From contig WRBK01000007.1 in assembly GCA_009784575.1 (NCBI GenBank), forward strand, positions 1 through 64,000: DNA of 64,000 nt, written 5' to 3'. Position 1 is the first letter of the stretch, and each line of letters begins with the position of its first letter. Origin of the DNA: Defluviitaleaceae bacterium (GTDB lineage: Bacteria > Bacillota > Clostridia > Lachnospirales > WRAX01). Position numbers and translations under genes: made by a program. Positions 44,588 to 53,851 of the stretch are shown in pieces. The notes under the pieces are model-generated. The model made no database searches. It saw only the letters and a program-made list of their open reading frames with translations, and was not told the DNA's origin.

Positions 44588-46216
44588 ATGTGTCGATATT
44601 TTCTAAGATTTAAGAATCTGGTAATGCTTACAACTATTAGCTTGATAATAACAAGTGTCTTTTTTGTTTCTTATTCGGTGTTTGCGGGCTGGATGACTTC
44701 ATCTTTAAACAACGATGAAATAGGGATTGCTTCAGCACTGGTATTAGTCGCTGGATATTTGGTTTCTGCTCTTATTATTTTGTATACACAATACTCACTT
44801 ATTAATAAATTTGTTGCAAATGTTAGACTTGCCCTTCAAAAAGATATAGCTATGAAATTATTGTCCAAAAGAGAAGATGTTTCAGGAATACTGAATATAT
44901 ACAATCAAGAAATTGACCTTGTATTAAATGGATACATTCGCAACATTCCTTTCGTTATAACCTTAACCATGTCTTTTCTTGTTGCGGTAGCTTATGCTTC
45001 GGTTTTATCTTGGCAAATCACAATTGGTTTCGTTATTGTTTCGCTTTTCACAGTTGTTTTTAATCACCTGTACAGGGGCAGACTTGCTTCGGCCTTGGAA
45101 AATCATCGAGCAAAGAATACATTGATAAACGCAACGGTGAAGGGGACTTTTTCAAACACAAAGATGATAAACATTTTTCAAGCAAACTTTTTTGCGTTTG
45201 ATAGAATGGAAAGGGTTTTTGATTCATCAAGCAAAGCTTTTGTCCGAAATCAGCTCGTTACAAAAGTTGCTAATTTAGTAAATCAATCCATCTCGAATTT
45301 GCTGGGTATTTCTATAATTGTAGTAGGATTTTGGCTTGTTAGCCTAGAAATTCTCACCTTAGGTGCTGTTATGACCCTAATGTTCCTTTTGCCGCATATA
45401 TCGGCACCATTTCGACAAATTATGGATTTAAAAAACTCAATAGATTCGACTAAAGAAGTACGAAATCGCTTGAGTGAGATCATTGCAACAAAGAATGATG
45501 AGTTGATATTAGATTTAGATAAAAGTGATATAGAGTTTAGAAATGTTAGCTTTACATATGATGCGCACGAATTTATGGAAAGCTTAAGTTTCACCTTTGA
45601 AAAAGGAAAAAAATATTTAATTATTGGTGAAAGCGGTAGTGGAAAATCTACGCTTCTTGATCTGATTCTAAAAGAAATCACCCCTTGTGCTGGCAAAATT
45701 ACATATGGGGAAACTTCGCTAGAATGTGTTTCTGCAAATTCGTGGTATAAAAATTTAGGGTACGTGGGTCAGAATATAAGTATGATACCTGGGACACTAA
45801 TAGACAATATCGTTCTCAATGATTCATATGATGTAAAGAAGTTCGACCATATTGTGAAAACCTTGGGGTTGGATTATTTGGAAAATTCAATGAATGTCGA
45901 GTTAAATGAAGAATACAATAACTTTTCTGGCGGCGAACTTCAAAGAATAGCAATTGCAAGAACACTATATAAAGATAGTGATATAATGATTTTTGATGAA
46001 ATCACTTCTGCTCTTGACCCTAAAAATGCTTCCATCATTGAAGGTTATTTAGCTGGAATAAAGGATAAAATTGTCATAAGTGTTTCTCATCGTATTAGCG
46101 AAAGTGTTTTGGGTCACTACGACAAAATAATGCTTATGGAGAAGGGTGCGATCATTTATTTTGATTCTTATGTAAACGACCATGAAGGGACATTAAGCAA
46201 ATTCATAAGTGGCTGA
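44588..46216 (+). CDS. ABC-type peptide exporter (fused permease-ATPase)
   Basis: A 542-aa ABC half-transporter. Six TM helices lie in about residues 10-300 and the ATPase from about 310. Walker A is IGESGSGKSTLLD (near 348), signature FSGGELQRIAIAR (near 445), Walker B IMIFDEITSALD (near 466) and the H-loop SVSHRIS. There is no N-terminal C39 peptidase domain, so leader removal must be done by another protease. As the last gene of the RiPP operon it probably exports the modified peptide. A terminator follows. Confidence 0.9.
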   Translation: MCRYFLRFKNLVMLTTISLIITSVFFVSYSVFAGWMTSSLNNDEIGIASALVLVAGYLVSALIILYTQYSLINKFVANVRLALQKDIAMKLLSKREDVSGILNIYNQEIDLVLNGYIRNIPFVITLTMSFLVAVAYASVLSWQITIGFVIVSLFTVVFNHLYRGRLASALENHRAKNTLINATVKGTFSNTKMINIFQANFFAFDRMERVFDSSSKAFVRNQLVTKVANLVNQSISNLLGISIIVVGFWLVSLEILTLGAVMTLMFLLPHISAPFRQIMDLKNSIDSTKEVRNRLSEIIATKNDELILDLDKSDIEFRNVSFTYDAHEFMESLSFTFEKGKKYLIIGESGSGKSTLLDLILKEITPCAGKITYGETSLECVSANSWYKNLGYVGQNISMIPGTLIDNIVLNDSYDVKKFDHIVKTLGLDYLENSMNVELNEEYNNFSGGELQRIAIARTLYKDSDIMIFDEITSALDPKNASIIEGYLAGIKDKIVISVSHRISESVLGHYDKIMLMEKGAIIYFDSYVNDHEGTLSKFISG

Positions 46217-46226
46217 GGCATGAAAT

Positions 46227-46274
46227 AAAACATCCCTACGATGTGCAGAAAGCATCTAAAATAGGGATGTTTTC
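46227..46274 (+). terminator. Terminator of the RiPP operon
   Basis: AAAACATCCCTA and TAGGGATGTTTT form a 12-base stem around a longer loop, followed by CATTATA. The A/T flanks make it usable from both strands, so it can also end the P-type ATPase transcript. Confidence 0.75.
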
Positions 46275-46275
46275 A

Positions 46276-48939
46276 TTATACTGTATCAATAATTGTCTCT
46301 TTTTGGTTTTCCTTCCTCGGATACAACAAAAACTTCTCAATCTCCACAATTATTATCGGCAATACAGCGAGCCCTGCCACCACCACCCAAGCCTCCATAG
46401 GCAAAGGCACTACACGAAACACCCTTGCTATAGGCTCTATAGATATCACGCTAGCTTGCAAAGCTACGCCTATTATCAGCGCACCCACAAGATATATGTT
46501 TTGGAAGATAGGCATACGCAGTATGGACGTTTCGCTGCGCATATTAAAGGCATGGACGAGTTGCGAGATGCTAAGGGTAGCAAAAGCCATTGTGCGTCCG
46601 AAAGCCACGCTTTCTCCTGTGTCAAAGAAGGTTGTACCTATGCCAAATGCTATTAGTGATAACATACCTATCATTGCACCCTCAAGGAATATCCTTTGCC
46701 ATAGCTTCCTACTAAACAACCCCGCACGGGATGCCCTTGGTCTGCCATGCATAATATCGCCAGAAACAGGGTCTAGCCCAAGTGCGATAGCAGGCAAAGA
46801 ATCTGTTACCAAATTTACCCATAATAGATGGATGGCTAATAGTGGCACTTGCCAACCAAGCATAACTGCCATAAATATCGTGATTATCTCGCCTATATTG
46901 GACGAAAGCAGAAAATGTACGGCTTTGCGAATATTGGTTAGTATGCCGCGCCCTTCTTCCACGGCATGAACAATTGTAGCAAAATTATCATCTGTTAGCA
47001 CTATGTCTGCAGCACCTTTTGCTACCTCTGTGCCGTTTATTCCCATGGCACAGCCGATATCTGCCGCCTTTAGTGCGGGCGCATCATTTACACCATCGCC
47101 TGTCATGGCAACCACATGCCCATTGCTTTGATATGCCTTAACAATACGCATTTTATGCTCTGGTGAAACGCGGGCAAAAACTGCGCTTTGTTCAACAATG
47201 CCCTCCAGCTCTGTTTGCGAAAGCCGCGCTATGTCCTCGCCTGTCACCGCCACATCATCATGTCCTGCGCCTATACCTATTGACCGCGCCACAGCAAGAG
47301 CTGTTTGTGGATGGTCGCCTGTTATCATAACAGGGCGTACACCTGCCGCCTTACATGTTGCCACAGCCTCACGCACCTCTGGGCGGGGCGGGTCTATCAT
47401 GCCTACAAGTCCTGCAAAAATCAGGTTTTCTTCCAGTTCGTCATACTGAATGCCTTTAGGTGCTGAATCAAGCTGCCTAAACGATACTGCAAGCACCCGC
47501 AAAGCTCTATCGGCCATCTTACTAACTTGCCTTAATATCTCATTCTGCCGAGTGGTTGCCATCGCCTGTATTTTGCCGTTTTCATAATAATGTGTGCAGC
47601 GTCGCAAAAGCACATCTGGCGCACCCTTTGTTATCGACATATAGCCGCCATTATCACGATGTACCGTCGTCATTAATTTACGCTTAGAATCAAACGGTAT
47701 TTCGGCTATCCTCTGTTTTTCATCCTCCAACCGCCCCTTGTCCAGTCCATATTCTAGTAGGGAAGTAATAAATGCCGCCTCCGTGGGGTCGCCTAGAACA
47801 TTGCCCTCGCTTACAATGCTATCATTGCACAATGCTCCAAGCTTAATAATATCCAGACCATCATTGCTATCATTTCGCAAGCTGCCACGCCCTGTTGATA
47901 TTTCAACAATGCGCATACGGTTTTGTGTTAATGTACCTGTTTTATCACTGCAAATAACGGTGGCAGAGCCTAGGGTCTCCACAGCAGGCAATTTGCGTAT
48001 GATAGCACTGCGCTTTGCCATGCGCGTTACACCTATAGCAAGCATGATGGTGACTATAGCCACAAGCCCCTCTGGTATGGCAGCCACAGCAAGGCTTACA
48101 GATGTTATAAACATCTCCATCGGCGGTATCTGTCTATATATGCCAATCACAAATATCACAGCGCATATAATAAGGGCGGAAACGCCAAGTATCTTGCCTG
48201 TTTCTGCCAGCTTACGCTGTAATGGCGTATCAGGGGCTTTTTCTGCCATCAGCAGGCTTGCTATTTTCCCCATTTCTGTACCCATGGCTGTAGCTATAGC
48301 TATGCCGCGCCCGCGCCCATATGTTATGGATGAGCCAGAAAACACCATATTTATCCTATCGCCCAGCGGCGCGCTTGCCGCAACTATGGCATCAGCATCT
48401 TTTTCAACTGGCGCAGATTCGCCTGTTAATGCGCTTTCTTCGGATTTTAAATTAACAGCAGAAACAAGCCGTAGGTCGGCAGGTACAATATCGCCAGTTT
48501 CTAGGTATACAATATCCCCAGGTACTATCTCTTCTACTTTTATAACCACAGCTTGTCCACCACGTAAAACCTTTGCTGAAGGCTGAGAAATCTGCTTTAG
48601 TGCCGCCAAAGCTCTTTGGGCGCGGCTTTCTTGCACAAGTCCTAAAATAGCATTAAGGATAACTATAGCCAATATAACCAGCGGCTCTGTCAGGCTTTCC
48701 TCACCGTGCATCCTGCCCGCAAAATAGCTAAGCCCCGCCGCAAATAGTAATATAATAACCATAAAGTCATTAAATTGCGCAAAAAAGCGGATAATAAGCG
48801 GAGCTTCGCGCCTACCCTGTATGGCATTGTGTCCAAAATCTTTCAGACGGCTTTCCGCTTGCGCTGGCTTTAATCCCTTAGACTTGTCTGTTTTATATTC
48901 TGTAAGCGCGAAATCCGCAGGCTTGTTGTGCCAATTCAT
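46276..48939 (-). CDS. P-type Ca2+-transporting ATPase (P2-type)
   Basis: An 887-aa cation pump. The cation-ATPase N-terminal domain contains TDKSKGLKPAQAESRLKDFG. The actuator domain has LTGESAPVEK, the TM4 ion site is AAIPEGLVAIVTIMLA (PEGL, as in SERCA/PMCA-like pumps), the phosphorylation loop is ICSDKTGTLTQNRM (Asp near 330) and the hinge is MTGDGVNDAPALKAADIG. The ion is most likely Ca2+ (P2A/P2B type). ATG 48939 is chosen with GGGGG upstream; the annotated-looking extension to 48963 lacks one. Full length. Confidence 0.92.
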   Translation of the reverse strand: MNWHNKPADFALTEYKTDKSKGLKPAQAESRLKDFGHNAIQGRREAPLIIRFFAQFNDFMVIILLFAAGLSYFAGRMHGEESLTEPLVILAIVILNAILGLVQESRAQRALAALKQISQPSAKVLRGGQAVVIKVEEIVPGDIVYLETGDIVPADLRLVSAVNLKSEESALTGESAPVEKDADAIVAASAPLGDRINMVFSGSSITYGRGRGIAIATAMGTEMGKIASLLMAEKAPDTPLQRKLAETGKILGVSALIICAVIFVIGIYRQIPPMEMFITSVSLAVAAIPEGLVAIVTIMLAIGVTRMAKRSAIIRKLPAVETLGSATVICSDKTGTLTQNRMRIVEISTGRGSLRNDSNDGLDIIKLGALCNDSIVSEGNVLGDPTEAAFITSLLEYGLDKGRLEDEKQRIAEIPFDSKRKLMTTVHRDNGGYMSITKGAPDVLLRRCTHYYENGKIQAMATTRQNEILRQVSKMADRALRVLAVSFRQLDSAPKGIQYDELEENLIFAGLVGMIDPPRPEVREAVATCKAAGVRPVMITGDHPQTALAVARSIGIGAGHDDVAVTGEDIARLSQTELEGIVEQSAVFARVSPEHKMRIVKAYQSNGHVVAMTGDGVNDAPALKAADIGCAMGINGTEVAKGAADIVLTDDNFATIVHAVEEGRGILTNIRKAVHFLLSSNIGEIITIFMAVMLGWQVPLLAIHLLWVNLVTDSLPAIALGLDPVSGDIMHGRPRASRAGLFSRKLWQRIFLEGAMIGMLSLIAFGIGTTFFDTGESVAFGRTMAFATLSISQLVHAFNMRSETSILRMPIFQNIYLVGALIIGVALQASVISIEPIARVFRVVPLPMEAWVVVAGLAVLPIIIVEIEKFLLYPRKENQKETIIDTV

Positions 48940-48969
48940 ATTATCAGCCCCCATTGCGTACATAGTTTT

Positions 48970-50505
48970 TTACTTCCTAAATGCCAACATCTGTTTAATA
49001 TCGTTTATTGTGATAATTCCTAAGAGCATTACGGCAGCACCATAAAGCCCCATCAAAAGCCCAAGTGAAACCACTATTCCCCATAACTCACCAAGAGCCG
49101 AAATATAATTATTGTGCAGATAATTCACAACCAACCCTGCTGCCAATGCTGCGATGCCAGGTTTTACGAGCCAGCGAAATATCTGCGGTCTAACATCCGT
49201 CACCTTTTTAATGCGGGCTATGTCAAAAACTGTGATAATAACAAGCCCCACAAGCCAGCCTACCAAAAACGCCCAAACCCCATAATACGGCACTAAAAAG
49301 AATGTGAAGGCAATATTGATGGCAGATGCCAAAAGGCTATTGCGGAAAATGAAAACCTGCTCACCAAGCCCATTTAGTACGCCAGAAAAAGTTATATTAA
49401 GATACCAAAACGGACACATGAGTCCAAGAACTAGCAGATACGCGCCGAGGTCTTGATTATATACCAACTGCCCAATCTCATAAGGAAACACAACAAATAT
49501 AAGCCCTGCGCCAAAGGCGATTACGCTAGTCAGCACTATGGATTTTGATATAGTGGAATTTACACGCCTATATTGCCCCATGGCTAATGCCTCTGATATA
49601 GATGGCACAAGCGATACGGATAGGGCTACCAAAAGTGCCGATGGAAAAAATATCAGTGGCATAGCCATACCCGTAACCCTACCAAAAACTGCCATAGCAT
49701 CTTCTGCGCTATATCCCCATAGCTGTAGCCTTTGTGGTATCAGCACATTTTCCACGGCAGATAGAAATGACGAGGATATGCGGTTAAGCGTGAGAGGTGC
49801 AGCCATGGCCATTATTGCGAACAAGGCTTGATTTTGTGTCATTAGCGGTACTTTTTTAGGCATTTTTGCCTTGTAACGCTTATATGATATATATACATAA
49901 ACAAAGGACAAACCCTCGCCTACCACAATGCCTATTACAGCCGCCGCCGCCGCATATTCTAGACCGCGAGGAATGAATGTTCCTGCCAGCATTAAAATTA
50001 TGGTCATACGCGCTAACTGCTCTATAACTTGGCTAACTGCTGGTATAACCGCCTTCTGCAAACCCAAGAAATATCCGCGTATACAAGAGCCAGCCGCCAT
50101 AAATACAAATGAAACCGATAAAATGCGTAAGGAAAGTGTTATACGCCCATCGTTCATTATCCCTGCGGCTATGGGTTCGGCAAAAATAAAAAGACCCAAG
50201 GTAAGTGCGGCAGAAATCCCAGTTGTAAGTAACAAAGATTGCCGCAAAAGCCGCCGCATATTGCCATATTCGCCCTTTGCCTGCTCTGCTGCTACAAGCC
50301 GTGAGAGGGTTGTGGTTATGCCGCTGCAAGAAATAGCCCATGCAAGCGAGTATATAGGCATTATAAGCTGAAAAAGCCCCATGCCCTCTGCTCCAATAGC
50401 TCCCGCCATAAAAATTCGGTATGCAAAGCCTATTAGCCGTGTTATCACATTGGCAACTGTCAACGTTAATGCGCCCGTTATTAAAACCTTTTTGGAATAT
50501 GCCAT
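48970..50505 (-). CDS. MATE/MOP-superfamily flippase, SpoVB-like
   Basis: A 511-aa membrane protein with about 14 TM helices of the polysaccharide-transporter group. It begins AYSKKVLITGALTLTVANVI then AGAIGAEGMGLFQLIMPIYS, the signature opening of SpoVB/MurJ-like flippases. SpoVB is needed for spore cortex synthesis, so a sporulation or lipid II-related role is likely. ATG 50505 follows GGGGGAA; the 50 extra residues of the longer frame are not family-like. Divergent from obgE. Confidence 0.85.
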   Translation of the reverse strand: MAYSKKVLITGALTLTVANVITRLIGFAYRIFMAGAIGAEGMGLFQLIMPIYSLAWAISCSGITTTLSRLVAAEQAKGEYGNMRRLLRQSLLLTTGISAALTLGLFIFAEPIAAGIMNDGRITLSLRILSVSFVFMAAGSCIRGYFLGLQKAVIPAVSQVIEQLARMTIILMLAGTFIPRGLEYAAAAAVIGIVVGEGLSFVYVYISYKRYKAKMPKKVPLMTQNQALFAIMAMAAPLTLNRISSSFLSAVENVLIPQRLQLWGYSAEDAMAVFGRVTGMAMPLIFFPSALLVALSVSLVPSISEALAMGQYRRVNSTISKSIVLTSVIAFGAGLIFVVFPYEIGQLVYNQDLGAYLLVLGLMCPFWYLNITFSGVLNGLGEQVFIFRNSLLASAINIAFTFFLVPYYGVWAFLVGWLVGLVIITVFDIARIKKVTDVRPQIFRWLVKPGIAALAAGLVVNYLHNNYISALGELWGIVVSLGLLMGLYGAAVMLLGIITINDIKQMLAFRK

Positions 50506-50583
50506 GAAATTCCCCCTGCATGATTCTATGAGAACTCGTCCAGAATTAGCACATTCTTTTTGCTGGATTTTTGTCATTACCTG

Positions 50584-50592
50584 TGTTATAAT
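50584..50592 (+). promoter_or_regulatory. Extended -10 promoter for obgE
   Basis: TGTTATAAT at 50584-50592 is a TGn-extended -10 box; no good -35 is present. Transcription would start about 15 bases before the obgE ATG, next to its GGAGG site. Confidence 0.5.
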
Positions 50593-50614
50593 GTAGTGTG
50601 GAGGTATATGTCTA

Positions 50615-51889
50615 ATGTTTGTTGATAAAGTTAAAATAAAAATAGCGGGCGGCAAGGGCGGAGATGGTCATGTGTCCTTTTTGCGTGCAAAATATGTACC
50701 AGCGGGTGGCCCTGACGGCGGAGACGGCGGCAAGGGCGGCGACATTATTTTTCGTGTAGATGAAAATATGGCTACTCTGCTTGATTTTCGTTATAAGCGC
50801 AACTATGCGGCACAGGCAGGGCAAAACGGCAGCAAACGCAATTGTAGTGGAAAAGCTGCGCCAGATGTAATCATAGATGTTCCACGTGGAACAATTATTC
50901 GTGAAGCCGAGAGTGGTCAGATAATGGCTGACCTTACCGAAAACGGTGAACAGCGCGTGCTTATAAAAGGCGGCAAAGGCGGCAAAGGCAATCAGCATTT
51001 TGCTACGGCGCGCAGACAAGCTCCTCGCTATGCCGAAAGAGGGCGTGAATCTAAGGCTTATGAGGTTATATTGGAGCTAAAAACATTGGCAGATGTCGGC
51101 ATAATAGGTCTGCCGAATGTCGGCAAATCTACCCTGCTTTCGATGGTCACAAATGCCAATCCAAAAATTGCTAATTACCACTTCACCACGCTTTCGCCTA
51201 ATCTTGGTGTGCTGCGCAATAGACATGGCGAGGACATTGTACTTGCGGACATCCCTGGGCTTGTTGAGGGTGCTAGTCGCGGTGTTGGGCTTGGACATGA
51301 TTTTTTGCGGCATGTGGAACGCACGAAGGTTCTTATACATGTGGTGGATGCTAGTGGCTTGGAGGGCGACCCATTAGATGCCATGGCACAGATAAATGGC
51401 GAACTGGCAGAGTATAGCGAAAAGCTGGCAACGCGCCCACAGGTGGTAGCAGCAAATAAAATGGATATACCAGAATCAGAAGAAAATCTGCCTCGTATAA
51501 TAGATGTTTGCAAACCTGACGGCATAGAAGTTTTTGGGATTTCTGCCGCCTCTAATCAGGGGCTTGATGAGCTAATGGATGCAGCTCATAAGCTTGTTAA
51601 AGAATTTCCAGAGGATATTGTTTTTGCGGAAGATTTTGAGGAATTTAGAGAAGATGAGGTTCGTAACGCGCCATTTACCGTTACTATGATAGAAGAAGGC
51701 TACTTTGTGGTAGAGGGTGTTGGTGTTGAAAAAATGGTGGGCTATACAGATGTGGATACGGAAAAAGGTAATGCTTTTTTCCAAAGATATCTTAAAGAGC
51801 GTGGGATAATTGAAGAACTAGAAAACAGCGGTATAGCCGAAGGCGATACTGTAAAAATATATGATATGGAGTTTGAATACTTCAAGTAG
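50615..51889 (+). CDS. obgE: Obg/CgtA GTPase
   Basis: A 424-aa ribosome-assembly and stringent-response GTPase. The N-terminal Obg fold is Gly-rich (KIAGGKGGDGHVSFLR, GGPDGGDGGKGGDIIF). The G domain has G1 IGLPNVGKSTLLS, G3 LADIPGLVEGA and G4 VAANKMDI. A C-terminal OCT domain of about 70 residues follows (FTVTMIEEGYFVVEGVGVEK), as in Firmicute Obg. GGAGG ribosome site. It precedes yhbY as in many Firmicutes. Confidence 0.97.
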   Translation: MFVDKVKIKIAGGKGGDGHVSFLRAKYVPAGGPDGGDGGKGGDIIFRVDENMATLLDFRYKRNYAAQAGQNGSKRNCSGKAAPDVIIDVPRGTIIREAESGQIMADLTENGEQRVLIKGGKGGKGNQHFATARRQAPRYAERGRESKAYEVILELKTLADVGIIGLPNVGKSTLLSMVTNANPKIANYHFTTLSPNLGVLRNRHGEDIVLADIPGLVEGASRGVGLGHDFLRHVERTKVLIHVVDASGLEGDPLDAMAQINGELAEYSEKLATRPQVVAANKMDIPESEENLPRIIDVCKPDGIEVFGISAASNQGLDELMDAAHKLVKEFPEDIVFAEDFEEFREDEVRNAPFTVTMIEEGYFVVEGVGVEKMVGYTDVDTEKGNAFFQRYLKERGIIEELENSGIAEGDTVKIYDMEFEYFK

Positions 51890-51904
51890 AGAGGAAAACA
51901 AATA

Positions 51905-52201
51905 ATGCAAGAAACACTAAACAGCAAGGATAGAGCCACATTGCGCGGCATGGCAAACACAATGCCAGCCATATTTAGACTAGGTAAAGACGGCATAACT
52001 GATGACTTTTTAACAGGGATAAGGGAAGCTTTGGAAGCTAGAGAGCTTATAAAAGTTGATATTTTGAATAATTGTGACCTAGATGTGCGTGAGGCGGCAA
52101 ATGAGGTTGCCCGCCGCACGAATGCGCATGTGGTACAAACAATAGGCAAAAAATTTGTGTTATACAGAAAGTCCTATACTAGGAAGGAAGGGATTTTGTG
52201 A
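51905..52201 (+). CDS. yhbY: YhbY/CRS1-type RNA-binding protein
   Basis: A 98-aa small KH-like protein binding pre-ribosomal RNA. It has LNSKDRATLRGMANTMPAIF, the GKDGITDDFLTGIREALEAR block (the GxxG loop region), ELIKVDILNN and VVQTIGKKFVLYRKS. The layout and length are those of the family. Coupled to obgE upstream and overlapping the next gene by four bases (GTGA). Confidence 0.92.
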   Translation: MQETLNSKDRATLRGMANTMPAIFRLGKDGITDDFLTGIREALEARELIKVDILNNCDLDVREAANEVARRTNAHVVQTIGKKFVLYRKSYTRKEGIL

Positions 52202-53838
52202 GAAAACAAGTATTTTTTCTAGCGATTTTTATGATTTTGACGGCGATAATGCCTGCTAGGCTACACGCAAGCCCGTTTATATCGCTGCAAAATGGCGAGC
52301 GAGCACAGGTTGTTGAGATTATTGACATTAATGCAATTCGGGTGCGCACGGATCGTGGCGATGCTCTTGTGCGGCTTATAGGCATACATCATGGCGGCAC
52401 GGCAGAGGGCATAAACTTTCTGACACGTGAGATTATGGGGACATATGTGCATGTGGTGCGCGACCCTCTGTTCCCCGATATTGGACGTTGGAATTATATG
52501 TATGTGATGCTTGTTGAGCGTTTTATTAATGGCGAACTTATCCTTACGGGCTTTGGGCGGCTTAATGAAGAACATTCCCGCGCCTCCCAATTTTCTAATA
52601 TTCAAACAGGTCAGGCTATAGCACGAGATGCGGGGCTTGGGCAATGGGCTAGTGAACTTAGCACGCCCATTATCACCCAATATGGTGAGCGTGTAAATAT
52701 AAACACGGCTAGTGCCGCACAAATTGTACAGCATCTCGGTGCGCCGCAAGCCTTAGCAAACAACATTGTGAATTTTAGAATCACAAATGTTTTCCAAACC
52801 ATCAATGATGTAAAATTTGTACCTGGTATGACATGGGAATTTTTTGCATCTAATAGGCATAGAATGTCAATTTCTACAAATATAAATACCGCACCATTGC
52901 CAGAAATACAAAGCTTAACAGGCATAACAGATGCGCAAGCACAGGCGATAGTAGAAGCACGCGGCGGCGGACAAAGCTTTACGGAGCTAAATCAGCTAGT
53001 GACACGCGGCCTTATTACTGCTCAACAACTTTCTGTAATAACGCCGTTTGTTTCTACGCAATCTGTAAGCATTATTCATTTTGCCAGACCAAATATCCGT
53101 GCAAATATGAATTTGGCAAGCACAGGGCAGCTTACGTCGGCTGGTGCAACTTCAACGCAAGCATCGGGCATAGTGTCGCAGAGAGGGCATTTGCATCTGC
53201 GCAATCTTCATGACCTTATCGACCTACCAGGCTTTGCTACTATGGCACAAATAAACCCGCTTGCGGATAATTTGCGAGCCTATACAAATCTAAACACCGC
53301 GCCACGCAGCGAGATTGAGAGCCTGTTTGGTTCGGCTGTAAATCATACGATTGTGGATAACATCATGAACAACAGACCTTTTGGCAGTCCTAGCCAGATA
53401 GAGTCGATTGTGGGGGCTGCCTTGTTCAGTGTAATGGAACCATTTATATATGTTGGTGGTCAGCCGCCGCATATCTTGATAAACCTGAATACTGCTACAC
53501 ATGCGCAATTGGTGGATGCTGGCTTCTATGATGCCGAGGCTACACGTGTTATTAATGCCAGACCTATCTTGCGCCCTAGCCACCTAGACCATTGGCAAGT
53601 GACATTGCGCGAGGATTTGCGCCATGTTTCTACGCTATATACCAATATCAACACAGCGTCAAATCAAGAGCTTCTAACGCTGGATGGCGCGATGACACAG
53701 GATATGGTTGCGCGTATCACGTCATATAGAAATGACCAGCCTTTCGGTAGCTTTGAGGAGCTAGAAGCATTTTTTGCCGCTGATGATGCGATGTGGGATG
53801 TGTATTTAAGACTTAGAAACTTTATAATCCTTAGATAG
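52198..53838 (+). CDS. Exported protein with nuclease-like domain and six HhH repeats
   Basis: A 546-aa protein with a signal peptide (VFFLAIFMILTAIMPARLHA). Residues about 35-150 look like the OB-fold of staphylococcal nuclease (VVEIIDINAIRVRTDRGDAL VRLIG, YVHVVRDPLFPDIGRW). Six ComEA-type helix-hairpin-helix modules of about 55 residues follow, each opening with a variant of NINTA: VNINTASAAQI, TNINTAPLPEI, ANMNLASTGQL, TNLNTAPRSEI, INLNTATHAQL and TNINTASNQEL. It should bind DNA outside the membrane. GTG 52198 follows AGGAAGGG. Such a six-repeat array is unusual; ComEA has one. Confidence 0.8.
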   Translation: MRKQVFFLAIFMILTAIMPARLHASPFISLQNGERAQVVEIIDINAIRVRTDRGDALVRLIGIHHGGTAEGINFLTREIMGTYVHVVRDPLFPDIGRWNYMYVMLVERFINGELILTGFGRLNEEHSRASQFSNIQTGQAIARDAGLGQWASELSTPIITQYGERVNINTASAAQIVQHLGAPQALANNIVNFRITNVFQTINDVKFVPGMTWEFFASNRHRMSISTNINTAPLPEIQSLTGITDAQAQAIVEARGGGQSFTELNQLVTRGLITAQQLSVITPFVSTQSVSIIHFARPNIRANMNLASTGQLTSAGATSTQASGIVSQRGHLHLRNLHDLIDLPGFATMAQINPLADNLRAYTNLNTAPRSEIESLFGSAVNHTIVDNIMNNRPFGSPSQIESIVGAALFSVMEPFIYVGGQPPHILINLNTATHAQLVDAGFYDAEATRVINARPILRPSHLDHWQVTLREDLRHVSTLYTNINTASNQELLTLDGAMTQDMVARITSYRNDQPFGSFEELEAFFAADDAMWDVYLRLRNFIILR

Positions 53839-53851
53839 TGGGGGAGAAAGC

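Noticed and set aside
46243-46656. 137-aa plus-strand frame under the P-type ATPase 3' end
   Set aside because: Overlaps a conserved gene, low-complexity His/Tyr content, starts within a terminator.
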